64,000 nucleotides of DNA from Granulosicoccus sp036478565 (GCA_965224525.1 OZ245050.1:2294001-2358000); one strand, 5' to 3'; numbered from the stretch's first letter, positions 52,219-60,861 are shown. The notes: a model not told the origin generated them from the sequence alone. Program-made: numbers and translations.

Positions 52219-52272
52219 TAAGCGATTGTTTTCATAGCATATTACGTCGTTTTACCATGCCTGAGTGCCCTT

Positions 52273-52307
52273 AAATCGACCTTTTCCCAGTAGAAAAGGC
52301 CGATTTT
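52273..52307 (+). terminator. Rho-independent terminator downstream of orn
   Basis: The arms 52273-52286 and 52293-52306 pair over 13 of 14 positions (one A-C mismatch) around a 6-nt loop CCAGTA, with the stem ending in TTTT. It lies between orn and icd on the plus strand. Confidence 0.55.
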
Positions 52308-52414
52308 AGGAGCGCTGTTTTCTCGTTCTGGCCAAAACCGCTATACACTTGCTGGCTGAATAGTGCAGCCGGCTGTACTGGTTGCCCACAACACGTCATT
52401 TTCATGGAGCATTC

Positions 52415-53668
52415 ATGGCTTACCAGCATATCCAGATTCCGGCAGACGGCGACAAGATCACTCTCGATAACGGTGCACTGTCCGTCTCTGATACGCCGAT
52501 TCTCGGTTATGTACAAGGTGATGGCATTGGCGGTGATATCACTCGAGCCTCCATGCGTGTATGGGATGCAGCCGTTGCCAAGGCCTATGCCGGCAAACGC
52601 CGCGTTGCCTGGTGTGAACTGTTCCTGGGCGAAAAAGCCGCAGGTCTTTACGACGGCGACTATTTTCCAAAAGAGACACTCGACGCCATCAAGGAGCTGC
52701 GCGTTGCCATCAAAGGACCTTTGACAACACCCATTGGTGGAGGATTTCGTTCGCTCAATGTCTCTTTGCGCCAGGAACTCGACCTGTATGCCTGCGTACG
52801 ACCAGTGCGCTACTACGACGGCGTACCGTCACCGATGAAACGCCCTGAAGACGTCGACATGATTATTTTTCGTGAGAACACCGAAGATGTTTACAGTGGT
52901 ATCGAATTTCAAAGCGGCACCGAGGAAAACAAGAAACTGGCAAAGTTTCTACGCGAAGAAATGAAAGTCGACTTCTTCGAAGATGCTGGCCTGGCAATAA
53001 AACCCATCAGTGAGTTTGGTTCCAAAAGGCTGGTTCGCAAGGCAATTCAGTACGCCATCGATAACAAGAAACGCAATGTGGTGCTGGTGCACAAAGGCAA
53101 CATCATGAAATTCACCGAAGGCGCATTTCGTAATTGGGGCTATGAAGTTGCGACCGAAGAATTTGCTGACCACGTGATTACCGAGGCGGACGTCTGGGAC
53201 AAGCACGACGGCAAATGCCCGGAAGGCAAAGTCATGGTCATGGATCGAATAGCCGATATCATGTTCCAGTTATGCCAGCTGCGTCCGGCTGAATTCGATG
53301 TGCTGGCCACCATGAACCTCAATGGTGACTATTTGTCTGATGCGTTGGCGGCTGAAGTTGGCGGCATTGGCATTGCGCCAGGCGCTAACATATCTGATGA
53401 CTATGCGGTGTTTGAGGCAACCCATGGTACTGCGCCCAAGTACACAGACCAGGACAAGGTCAACCCGTCGTCCTTGCTGCTGTCAGGCGTGATGATGCTC
53501 GAACACATTGGTTGGCAGGAAGCGGCAGACCTGATCAATAGCTGCTTCGCCAAGGTTATCGACGATAAAAACGTCACTTACGATTTCGCCCGCCTTATGG
53601 ATGGTGCAACTGAAGTGTCTACCAGTAAATTCGCTGACCATCTGATCGAAAAGATCGAAGCCAGTTAA
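52415..53668 (+). CDS. icd: NADP-dependent isocitrate dehydrogenase
   Basis: Icd oxidises isocitrate to 2-oxoglutarate in the TCA cycle. The 417-residue protein is of the E. coli type: IRSLN-like GGGFRSLNVSLRQELDLYAC with the regulatory serine falling exactly at S113, RENTEDVYSGIEF, GDYLSDALAAEVGGIGIAPG and the NADP-selecting GTAPKYTDQDKVNP. S113 is the residue AceK phosphorylates in E. coli, and aceK lies 2.2 kb downstream on the same strand. The start at 52415 has GGAG 5 nt upstream, preferred over a frame opening 33 bp earlier. Confidence 0.97.
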   Translation: MAYQHIQIPADGDKITLDNGALSVSDTPILGYVQGDGIGGDITRASMRVWDAAVAKAYAGKRRVAWCELFLGEKAAGLYDGDYFPKETLDAIKELRVAIKGPLTTPIGGGFRSLNVSLRQELDLYACVRPVRYYDGVPSPMKRPEDVDMIIFRENTEDVYSGIEFQSGTEENKKLAKFLREEMKVDFFEDAGLAIKPISEFGSKRLVRKAIQYAIDNKKRNVVLVHKGNIMKFTEGAFRNWGYEVATEEFADHVITEADVWDKHDGKCPEGKVMVMDRIADIMFQLCQLRPAEFDVLATMNLNGDYLSDALAAEVGGIGIAPGANISDDYAVFEATHGTAPKYTDQDKVNPSSLLLSGVMMLEHIGWQEAADLINSCFAKVIDDKNVTYDFARLMDGATEVSTSKFADHLIEKIEAS

Positions 53669-53816
53669 GGCGCACATTTTCATAGGAGTGCCCTCTGGAG
53701 TTCCCCCGCCTTACTGGACAACGGGTTTATGTTCCAGTGAGCACACGGCTCAAGAAGATCAATCCTGAAAGTGAAGTGCTGGAACTATGTTACGAGGCTG
53801 GCCGAGCTTTCTATGC

Positions 53817-54113
53817 TCAGCTGAAATGACCGCGCAGCATCCAGTTACGCTGGCTCGAAGCCGAATGGCCCGAGCACAGTTGACAGAAACCCGTGTCCCA
53901 GGCCAGCCATTTCCACATCAGAACGTACAACACCGGAGGCGTAATTCTGGGCAATAGCCATACCGAGCGGAAAAAACCCGCCGGCCCGCTATCCCTAAAA
54001 TGTGTGGAGATCGCCAGCACCAGCGCAAATCCCGTACTGAATAAAATCAGCGTAACTAAGACGTAAAACAGTGTATTAACCAGGTTTTTCCAAGTATCCG
54101 ATAAGGACATCAT
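53817..54113 (-). pseudogene. Fragment of a sugar ABC transporter permease (MalF/UgpA type)
   Basis: The surviving frame encodes NTLFYVLVTLILFSTGFALV, then FFRSVWLLPRITPPVLYVLM and WKWLAWDTGF, a good match to the centre of MalF-type inner-membrane permeases. After GF (near 53885) the family-like continuation LSTVLGPFGFEP is found in another frame, and near 53850 the original frame resumes with QRNWMLRG. So two compensating indels break the gene. Both the N-terminal helix and the C-terminal EAA loop half are missing, and no binding protein or ATPase gene is adjacent. It is a remnant. Confidence 0.75.
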
Positions 54114-54123
54114 GCGCTTGAAA

Positions 54124-54381
54124 TTATCCGTGGTGACAACACAGCCAGTATAGGTAGCAGTGGAACGCTTCGGCTTTCTGCTGTTCGTTCAGTGATATAC
54201 CAAACCTGTCAATCGCGGCCAATCGCTCTTCCTTAGTTTTATACCGGACATTCAATATCGAGCGCAGGAAATTGGCTGAAATTGTCTTGATGACACGTGT
54301 ACTGGATGGCCGACTATCCAGCGACTTTATAACGCGCTCAAGCTCACGACGGATCGGGAAACTCTGATTCCACCAATCCAC
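54124..54381 (-). CDS. Hypothetical protein, possibly part of a degraded gene
   Basis: The 85-codon frame starts at a GTG with a stop codon two codons upstream. The product is basic and helical (FPIRRELERVIKSLDSRPSS, NVRYKTKEERLAAIDRFGIS) and ends YLYWLCCHHG. I do not recognise it. The sequence looks protein-like rather than random, but it lies between a pseudogene and a frame-shifted lipoprotein leader, so it may be the body of a broken gene. Confidence 0.35.
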   Translation of the reverse strand: MDWWNQSFPIRRELERVIKSLDSRPSSTRVIKTISANFLRSILNVRYKTKEERLAAIDRFGISLNEQQKAEAFHCYLYWLCCHHG

Positions 54382-54430
54382 ATGCGATCACGGAAAACAT
54401 ACACAATATTAAAAACCAGATAGTTGTCAT
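54344..54430 (-). CDS. Possible 28-residue lipoprotein peptide or orphaned leader
   Basis: The frame encodes MTTIWFLILCMFSVIAC followed by GLVESEFPDPS and a stop. It has a GGAG ribosome binding site 8 nt before the ATG, a hydrophobic core and a lipobox V-I-A-C. It could be an entericidin-like mini-lipoprotein, or the signal sequence of the neighbouring frame (54124-54381) cut off by a frameshift, since the two overlap by 38 bp in different frames. Confidence 0.35.
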   Translation of the reverse strand: MTTIWFLILCMFSVIACGLVESEFPDPS

Positions 54431-54454
54431 TCCATACACTCCGACATCCCGCAC

Positions 54455-55084
54455 TCAGTAAGACACAACAGGCGATTGGCGCAGATAGACATCACTCGTT
54501 AATTGTTGCAACATAAAGCTGGCAATGTCAGCTCGTGACACCTTGAGTGCAAGCTTCTTGTTTTCAGACAAGTCACCATGCTGAAACTGTCCGGTTGCAG
54601 GCCCGTTGGTAAAACTTCCTGGACGAACAATGATCCATTCAATTTCGCTGTCACTCTGTCTGATCAATGTCTCCTGCGCCTCATGGTCGACCATCGCATC
54701 TTTCAGCAATATGCCAAACATAATGCGTTTCCAGAAAAAGTTGAGCAAACTGTGACTGTCACCTGCGCCAATCGTCGACAGACAGATCAACCGTAAAACA
54801 CCTTGATGTTGCATGGCGGCCAGAATGTTCCTGGTACCAGTGGAACGCACATTCCCCTTACGCCCTGCGCCAAGCGCAATGATCACTGCATCGTGACCAG
54901 ACACGGCATCCCTGACAGCACCTTGGTCCAGCACATCACCGGCACGGCAGCGCAGATTTGCATGATTCAGCTCCAGTGCATCTGGCTGGCGAGCAAATGC
55001 AGTGACTTGATGACCCTGATCAAGCGCCTGCGCGACCAATTGACTGCCGACGGTTCCGGATGCGCCAAAAATTATCAATCTCAT
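54455..55084 (-). CDS. NAD(P)-binding NmrA/YwnB-like oxidoreductase family protein
   Basis: The 209-residue protein begins with the nucleotide-binding motif LIIFGASGTVGSQL (GxxGxxG) and continues like the atypical SDR/NmrA group: GDVLDQGAVRDAVSGHDAVIIALG, RLICLSTIGAGDS and VRPGSFTNGPATG. It lacks the YxxxK of classical reductases, so it may bind NAD(P)H as a sensor or act on an unknown substrate. The start at 55084 has AGAGAA upstream. It is divergent from a TetR gene, with a palindromic operator in the 51 bp between them. Confidence 0.88.
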   Translation of the reverse strand: MRLIIFGASGTVGSQLVAQALDQGHQVTAFARQPDALELNHANLRCRAGDVLDQGAVRDAVSGHDAVIIALGAGRKGNVRSTGTRNILAAMQHQGVLRLICLSTIGAGDSHSLLNFFWKRIMFGILLKDAMVDHEAQETLIRQSDSEIEWIIVRPGSFTNGPATGQFQHGDLSENKKLALKVSRADIASFMLQQLTSDVYLRQSPVVSY

Positions 55085-55099
55085 GTGAATATTCTCTAC

Positions 55100-55114
55100 T
55101 TGACACAGTGTCAA
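55100..55114. promoter_or_regulatory. Palindromic TetR-type operator
   Basis: TTGACAC-A-GTGTCAA is a perfect 15-bp inverted repeat midway between the divergent NmrA-like and TetR genes. Each arm contains a TTGACA -35-like box, so repressor binding would block both directions. Confidence 0.7.
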
Positions 55115-55135
55115 CTTTAGGATCAACTACACGTC

Positions 55136-55738
55136 ATGTCAAGCGAAAACTCTGAAACCCGGTTTCGTATTCTGCAAGCGGCCCTGGATTTACTGGAATC
55201 CGGGCAAGGCAACGGTGTGCGTATGACCGATATCGCAAGGCAAGCGGGTATCTCCCGGCAAGCGGTATACCTGCATTTCAATACCCGCGCCGAGTTGTTG
55301 GTTTCTGCAACTCATTATCTTGATAAATTACACAACACTGATGAAAGGCTGGCGGCCAGTCGATCAGCTCCGACGGGAGTAAAACGTCTGGAAACATATA
55401 TTGATGCCTGGGGCAAATACATCCCAGAAATTCATGGTATTGCCAAAGCATTGCTGGCAATGCGCGACAGTGATGATGCGGCTGCGGAGGCATGGGACGA
55501 GCGCATGCGGGCAATGCGTGAAGGCTGTCAGGCGGCCATTAAGGCACTGCACCATGACGGCATGCTAAACCCGGATTATTCGCAAAAAACAGCAACCGAT
55601 ATTCTGTGGACAATGCTATCCATACGTAACTGGGAACAACTGACCGACCAGTGTGGGTGGACAAATAAGAAATATATCAGTGAGATCAAATTATTGACTC
55701 GACGAATATTTGTAGTAAATGAAACCGAGGAGGCATAG
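55136..55738 (+). CDS. TetR family transcriptional regulator
   Basis: The 200-residue protein has the TetR N-terminal helix-turn-helix: RFRILQAALDLLESGQGNG, VRMTDIARQAGISRQAVYLHF (recognition helix near residues 39-47) and the FNTRAELL continuation. The C-terminal ligand domain is all-helical and not assignable. It is divergent from the NmrA-like gene and most likely represses that gene and itself through the 15-bp palindrome; the inducer is unknown. Confidence 0.92.
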   Translation: MSSENSETRFRILQAALDLLESGQGNGVRMTDIARQAGISRQAVYLHFNTRAELLVSATHYLDKLHNTDERLAASRSAPTGVKRLETYIDAWGKYIPEIHGIAKALLAMRDSDDAAAEAWDERMRAMREGCQAAIKALHHDGMLNPDYSQKTATDILWTMLSIRNWEQLTDQCGWTNKKYISEIKLLTRRIFVVNETEEA

Positions 55739-55892
55739 CGGAATTGATAGTGAAGCAATGGGATAAAGAGCCATATGCAGGAAACACTGCCTTGCTTCAA
55801 TTTCCCGCAGTTAAAAACGAATATACTCTTCTGAGAATTGCGAGTACCTCGCATGCAGAAATCCACTGGGTGATTATGGTTGACCTGAAAGC

Positions 55893-57629
55893 GTGACAGA
55901 ACAAACCACTATAGCGCGTGTCATTCTTGACGGTTTCGACAAACATTATCGACTGTTTCGGGAAATCAGCGCGGGAGCATGCCAACGTTTCGAACATAAC
56001 GACTGGTCTGCAGTGGATGAGGCCAATCGAGCGCGCATCAAGATGTATGACTCCCGGGTGCACGAATCGGTTGAACGACTACGCAAGGACTTCCCCCATG
56101 TACAACACTCCGGCAGCGAATGGCCTGCGATAAAACTTGCCTATGTAGCGCTACTGCATCAACACTTGCAACCGGAGTGTGCCGAGACGTTTTTTAACTC
56201 GGTCGCCTGCCAGGTACTGCACCGACGGTATTACAACAACGCACATATTTTCTGGCGGCCATCGGTAGCAACAGACTATTTGGAAGGTCAACGCCCGACG
56301 CTAATGAGCTACTACCCAAGGCAAACCGGCTTGCGTCGCGCCTTGCTGGACATGGTGACCAGTTTCCCCCAACACTTGCGCTGGCGTTCCTTACGAGCCG
56401 ACATCCGTCACCTGGAAACAGCGCTGCATCAGGCAATGGGCGCCGTCGCAGAAAAACCCAATCATCAATTGCAAATACTGGGCAGCCTGTTCTATCGCAA
56501 CAAGGGCGCCTACATTGTAGGCCGCGAGATAAACAGTATTCGTAAGCTTCCCTTTGTTATCTCTTTGGTTCAAACAAGCGACGGAGAACTATTCATTGAT
56601 GCGTTGATCACAGATGCACAGGATATGGCCCTGCTTTTCAGCTTCTCACGCGCCTATTTTATGGTTGATATGGATGTACCTGCAGCCTATGTGTCATTCC
56701 TGCACGAACTGATGCCCAACAAACCCATTCACGAAATCTATTCTTTGCTGGGACTGCAGAAACACGGCAAGACTATTCTATACCGTGAGCTTCACCATCA
56801 CTTGCAGTTTTCACGCGACACTTTCCGCATAGCCGATGGCATCCGCGGCATGGTGATGCTGGTATTCACGCTGCCCTCCTACCCGTTTGTATTCAAAATA
56901 ATACGCGATCGATTTGATCCACCAAAGTCCGCTTCGCGGGCAGAAGTCCGAGAGAAATACCGACTTGTCAAAAACCATGACCGGGTTGGACGACTCGCCG
57001 ATACACTGGAATTCTCCAATGTGGCGCTTCCACTCGACCGAATTGATGCCGAACTACTGTCTCAGTTAAAAAGTGATGCTTCGATGAATATAGAAATCGA
57101 GCGAGATCGCATCATCATCAAACATGTCTATATTGAACGTCGTATGACACCGCTGAACACCTACCTGGCTGATGTCGAAGGTGAAGAACGAACACGAATA
57201 ATACGAGACTACGGACATGCAATTCGCGAACTGGCAGGTGCCGACATATTTCCTGGCGACATGATGCTGAAGAATTTCGGTGTGACGCGCCACGGACGCG
57301 TTGTATTCTATGACTATGACGAGATTTGCTACATGCACGAATGCAACTTCCGTAAAATTCCGCCAACGCCAGAATGGATGGATGAAACAACATCAGAACC
57401 CTGGTACTCAGTGAGGGCTGAAGACGTATTCCCGGAATCATTTGCAGCCTATTTCTTCTCATCTGCCGAAGATAAGGAGACATTTCGTCGCCAGCATGGA
57501 GATTTAACAACTGCCGACTTCTGGAAAGAACAGCAACAATTGATTGAAAGTGACAGCCGCACAGACGTGTTTCCCTACCCGGATGCTGCCCGACTGGAAT
57601 ATCGTGAAAAACGCAAACACATGAGATAG
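55893..57629 (+). CDS. aceK: Isocitrate dehydrogenase kinase/phosphatase AceK
   Basis: AceK phosphorylates and dephosphorylates Icd at Ser113, setting the split between the TCA cycle and the glyoxylate shunt. The 578-residue protein matches E. coli AceK end to end, with FYRNKGAYIVG, GRGMVMLVFTLP-type sequence (GIRGMVMLVFTLPSYPFVFKI with the ATP-binding Lys), RHLYIERRM-like HVYIERRMTPLNTYL, GDMMLKNFGVTRHGRVVFYD and YDEICYMHECNF. The start is GTG at 55893 with a weak site. It usually lies in aceBAK; here isocitrate lyase and malate synthase genes are absent and icd is the nearby partner. Confidence 0.96.
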   Translation: MTEQTTIARVILDGFDKHYRLFREISAGACQRFEHNDWSAVDEANRARIKMYDSRVHESVERLRKDFPHVQHSGSEWPAIKLAYVALLHQHLQPECAETFFNSVACQVLHRRYYNNAHIFWRPSVATDYLEGQRPTLMSYYPRQTGLRRALLDMVTSFPQHLRWRSLRADIRHLETALHQAMGAVAEKPNHQLQILGSLFYRNKGAYIVGREINSIRKLPFVISLVQTSDGELFIDALITDAQDMALLFSFSRAYFMVDMDVPAAYVSFLHELMPNKPIHEIYSLLGLQKHGKTILYRELHHHLQFSRDTFRIADGIRGMVMLVFTLPSYPFVFKIIRDRFDPPKSASRAEVREKYRLVKNHDRVGRLADTLEFSNVALPLDRIDAELLSQLKSDASMNIEIERDRIIIKHVYIERRMTPLNTYLADVEGEERTRIIRDYGHAIRELAGADIFPGDMMLKNFGVTRHGRVVFYDYDEICYMHECNFRKIPPTPEWMDETTSEPWYSVRAEDVFPESFAAYFFSSAEDKETFRRQHGDLTTADFWKEQQQLIESDSRTDVFPYPDAARLEYREKRKHMR

Positions 57630-57763
57630 ACACCTGGCCCACAGATGCTAACAGTTCATCCCGTCAGGAATTTATAACAAATCGGGTTGCAACAGCATGC
57701 GACCCATCCATTGCGCATTCGTGTTGGCGGCTCCACACACATTCGGTTGACGTTTTCCGCACC

Positions 57764-58360
57764 TCAGCGAACGGTCGTACGCTCTGCAAACGCAACTGAC
57801 AGCGTACCTCCGTCTGCAAATTCAAGCTCACTGCCCATCGGGACACCGCGCGCTATCTGCAGGATTGTCACTTGTCGTTTAGCAGCCAGCTCAGTGATAT
57901 ACCTCGCAGTTGCCTGACCTTCAACCGTCGAATTGGTCGCCAGAGTCAACTCCTTGATGTCGCCACTGTCCAGTCGCTGCTCGAGTAGATCAAGACCCAG
58001 CTCTTTTGGACCGACGCCATCCAACGGTGAAAGATGACCCAACAGCAGAAAATATCGACCGCGGTAACTGGTCGAGCGATCTATAGCGAGAACATCCGCC
58101 GGACTTTCGACCACACAGATTTCTGCATCAACACGCTCTGGATCAGTACACCAGCGGCAAGGTTGTATTTCGGTAAAAATTCGACAGCGCTCGCAGTGTG
58201 TTACCCGCTCCATAGCACTCAGCAAAGCCGTGCCGAGACGCTTTGCGCCCACACGATCGCGCTGCAGTAAATGCAGTGCCATGCGCTGTGCGGATTTGGG
58301 CCCTACTCCTGGCAAACACCGCAGCGCCTCGACCAGATCCTCCAACAAACCGCTCGACAT
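57764..58360 (-). CDS. recR: Recombination protein RecR
   Basis: RecR works with RecO and RecF to load RecA at gaps. The 198-residue protein has the N-terminal helix-hairpin-helix (CLPGVGPKSAQRMALHLL), the four-cysteine zinc motif (HCERCRIFTEIQPCRWC) and the Toprim domain (ICVVESPADVLAIDRS, GVGPKELGLDLLEQRL). It follows ybaB by 10 bp, the conserved dnaX-ybaB-recR operon. Confidence 0.96.
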   Translation of the reverse strand: MSSGLLEDLVEALRCLPGVGPKSAQRMALHLLQRDRVGAKRLGTALLSAMERVTHCERCRIFTEIQPCRWCTDPERVDAEICVVESPADVLAIDRSTSYRGRYFLLLGHLSPLDGVGPKELGLDLLEQRLDSGDIKELTLATNSTVEGQATARYITELAAKRQVTILQIARGVPMGSELEFADGGTLSVAFAERTTVR

Positions 58361-58370
58361 AAAGGGAGTC

Positions 58371-58694
58371 TCAGAACGGCAGTTTCATGCCAGCAGGTAA
58401 TTCTATCCCGCTGGTCAGCCCACTCATTTTCTCTGTTGATGCCTGTGCCAGTTTATGTGATGCATCATTGACTGCTGCTGCAACCAGATCTTCCAGCATG
58501 TCTTTGTCGTCACTCAATAGCGAGTCATCAATCTTGACCTTGCGAAGTTCATGTTGACCATTCATCAGGACTTTGACCAAACCACCACCACTCTGACCTT
58601 CAACTTCCATGTTGGCGATTTCTTCCTGCGCTTTCTGCATGTCTTCCTGCATCTTTTGCGCTTGTTTCATCAAATTTCCCATGCCACCTTTCAT
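58371..58694 (-). CDS. ybaB: YbaB/EbfC nucleoid-associated protein
   Basis: This is a 107-residue dimeric DNA-binding protein of the YbaB/EbfC family. It begins MKGGMGNLMKQAQKMQEDMQ, followed by the coiled helix EEIANMEVEGQSGGGLVKV, the strand QHELRKVKIDDSLL and DMLEDLVAAAVNDA. The start at 58694 has GGAG 8 nt upstream; the longer frame adds 19 non-family residues. It sits between dnaX and recR. Confidence 0.95.
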   Translation of the reverse strand: MKGGMGNLMKQAQKMQEDMQKAQEEIANMEVEGQSGGGLVKVLMNGQHELRKVKIDDSLLSDDKDMLEDLVAAAVNDASHKLAQASTEKMSGLTSGIELPAGMKLPF

Positions 58695-58771
58695 ATACTT
58701 TTCTCCACTGAATGTAAACCGTACCACCCGTCCACCCAAATATTCTGACAATCGCGAGCGACACGGTGTAT

Positions 58772-60667
58772 TTAGTTGTTGCTGTCGGTTACCGCCTTTA
58801 CACTGCCAGGATCGATAGCACCATCAACACCTGCAATTAGCTTTTTGACCACCGGATCGGCATCAATCGCCTGGCGTGCAGAGTCCAATGCATCTGCCTG
58901 GGATCTGGCTTGCAGTTTTGCAGGCGTTTCCAGAATATCGCTACTGGTGCCAATATTGAGCCTTATCTCAACACCAAGCCATTCGCTCAAAGCTGACTGC
59001 ACACGTGCTGCAAATCGGGGCGAGTTCAAATGCTCAGATTCAGTCGCCAATTGTAAGTTAACAACATTTTTTTCATGTTTCGATAACGTGCAGTGGCTTG
59101 CCAACTGCCTTGGCATTCCAGACAAGCCCAAACGAACTATGGTCGCAGACCAGTCTTCTGGCTCCAGCTTCTGTGGTGACCCTGGTTTCACATCAGGCGT
59201 ACTTTCAAGACCTCCAACACTGCCTTGTGCTCTACCAACGCTTGTTTCAGCTGCCTTGCGTTTAACTGCTTCCTCGTTAGCACTGTTGCCGCCTTCAATT
59301 GCTGCCTTGCGTTTATCCGCTTCATCAGCAACACCGCTATCGCCTTTAACTGCGGCCTTGAGAGCTGCACGACCATTTGAATTAGTTGGAACAATCCGGG
59401 CAGCAGCGGCTGGTGCTACCTTGACAGCTTGGATGGCACCGGCCGATACCGACCCGCGCACAGCCAGCTGCGGCGGTGCTTTTGTGCCATCCGCAGCCGT
59501 CACGGCTCCGGAAGATGTTCTTCGATCAGGTTCTTCGGCTGTAGATAATGCCACGGCATCAACCCGTATCGGCGCACCATCTTGCGGCGCAAACGCATGC
59601 ATGCGTAGCAACGCCATATCGAATGCTTCGCGAGGATCCGGTGCAAACGGCATATCGCGACGTGCGTGCAAGCCAATTTGATAAAACAATTGAACCTTGT
59701 CGGCAGCGACTTCAGCTGCTACCGCTGTCAGCCGCTCCAGCCCGGGGGTTGATTCATCCAGCCCATCCGGTAGTGTCTGAATCAACGCAATGTGATGCAA
59801 TTGAGTCAGCAGTTCGCCCAGCAGCTCTGAAAAATCTGGTGCATATTCTGCCAGCGAATCTACCTCGGTAAACAATGATGCAATATCACCACGGGCCAAC
59901 AATTCGACCAGCCCCAGCAAACGGTCAGTCGAGACGCGGCCCAGCATCGCTTCCACTTCACGCCGTCGCACCGTTCCTTCACCGAATGCTGCTGCCTGCT
60001 CAACCAGGCTCAATGAATCTCGCACACTGCCTTCGGAAGCCCGGGCGATCAACTCCAGTGCCGGACGCTCGTACTCAACCGACTCCGCATCTAGAATTCT
60101 CTCCAGATAATCAGTCAGCGGCCTGCCGGGCATACGTTTCAGATTGAACTGCAGGCATCGGGATAGAACGGTCACAGGTACTTTTTGTGGATCGGTGGTG
60201 GCCAGCAGAAACTTCACATGCTCGGGTGGCTCCTCCAGTGTTTTCAACAGCGCATTGAAGCTGTGTGTAGAAAACATATGCACTTCGTCAATCAAGTACA
60301 CCTTGTAACGACCACTGGCCGGCGCATAGGGGACGTTTTCCAGCAGCTCGCGCGTTTCCTCCACCTTGGTGCGCGAGGCCGCGTCAACCTCGATCAGATC
60401 GAAAAACCGACCAGCATCAATATCAATGCACGACGAACATTCACCACAAGGGTCGGCACTGACCCCATTGGTCTCGCAGTTCAGGCATTTGGCGAAGATA
60501 CGGGCAATGGTCGTCTTGCCAACACCGCGCATACCGGTAAACAGATAGGCGTGATGCAGCTTGCCGGTATCAAGCGCATTGATAAGCGCTCGCAACACCG
60601 GCTCCTGACCGATCATGTCGCGAAAATGCTGTGGTCGCCATTTTCGCGCGAGAACCTTGTAACTCAT
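58772..60667 (-). CDS. dnaX: DNA polymerase III tau (and possibly gamma) subunit
   Basis: DnaX is the ATPase of the clamp loader and, as tau, tethers polymerases. The 631-residue protein starts MSYKVLARKWRPQHF, with Walker A GMRGVGKTT, the zinc module CLNCETNGVSADPCGECSSC, DEVHMFSTHSFNALLKTLEEPP and the sensor region TTDPQKVPVTVLSRCLQF. From about 365 the sequence becomes linker-like, with a polymerase-binding C-terminal domain (about 500-631). An A7 run at 59067-59073 (codons GAA AAA AAT) is a possible -1 slip site, leading to a stop two codons later. The start at 60667 was chosen by family fit. Confidence 0.96.
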   Translation of the reverse strand: MSYKVLARKWRPQHFRDMIGQEPVLRALINALDTGKLHHAYLFTGMRGVGKTTIARIFAKCLNCETNGVSADPCGECSSCIDIDAGRFFDLIEVDAASRTKVEETRELLENVPYAPASGRYKVYLIDEVHMFSTHSFNALLKTLEEPPEHVKFLLATTDPQKVPVTVLSRCLQFNLKRMPGRPLTDYLERILDAESVEYERPALELIARASEGSVRDSLSLVEQAAAFGEGTVRRREVEAMLGRVSTDRLLGLVELLARGDIASLFTEVDSLAEYAPDFSELLGELLTQLHHIALIQTLPDGLDESTPGLERLTAVAAEVAADKVQLFYQIGLHARRDMPFAPDPREAFDMALLRMHAFAPQDGAPIRVDAVALSTAEEPDRRTSSGAVTAADGTKAPPQLAVRGSVSAGAIQAVKVAPAAAARIVPTNSNGRAALKAAVKGDSGVADEADKRKAAIEGGNSANEEAVKRKAAETSVGRAQGSVGGLESTPDVKPGSPQKLEPEDWSATIVRLGLSGMPRQLASHCTLSKHEKNVVNLQLATESEHLNSPRFAARVQSALSEWLGVEIRLNIGTSSDILETPAKLQARSQADALDSARQAIDADPVVKKLIAGVDGAIDPGSVKAVTDSNN

Positions 60668-60749
60668 TTTTGGCTGATGGCAGCGTGTGGGGAAATAGCG
60701 TGAATGTTGCCAGACGCCAGCACTGAGGCGATCAGCGGCAAAGTTGGGT

Positions 60750-60861
60750 GGTATTCCGCACCAGCCGCATCCCGGCACCCGAATCCACTGCTGCCGCTGC
60801 TCCCTTCCGGGCCTGACGGGGTTAACAGTTTCTCGTCGCGAGAGTGCCGATACGGAACACC
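60750..60861 (-). ncRNA. ffs: 4.5S RNA of the signal recognition particle
   Basis: The minus strand carries the conserved SRP domain IV core, CCGTCAGGCCCGGAAGGGAGCAGC (GGAA tetraloop plus the Ffh-binding AGCAG side), at the middle of a long hairpin. Ends pair as GGTGTTCCG with CGGAATACC (9 bp with one G-T). Length is about 112 nt, like E. coli 4.5S RNA (114 nt). It lies 82 bp upstream of dnaX on the same strand, a location seen in other Gammaproteobacteria. Confidence 0.95.

Larger units (their letters stand above)
53669..54454. other. Decayed accessory patch between icd and the NmrA-like gene
   Basis: This stretch holds no intact recognisable gene. It contains an ABC permease pseudogene (53817-54113), an unassigned frame (54124-54381), a possible tiny lipoprotein frame (54344-54430) and, on the plus strand at 53695-53829, an open run without a standard start (LEFPRLTGQRVYVPVSTRLK...AFYAQLK) that may be another gene fragment. 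Confidence 0.6.

Noticed and set aside
53695..53829. A plus-strand open run LEFPRLTGQRVYV...AFYAQLK after icd
   Set aside because: No ATG, GTG or TTG near its beginning and a stop just upstream; at most a gene fragment, so it is only noted within the decayed patch.
58776..59681. A 301-codon plus-strand open frame opposite dnaX
   Set aside because: Shadow of the conserved dnaX frame; Ser/Ala-rich, no domain, no ribosome binding site.
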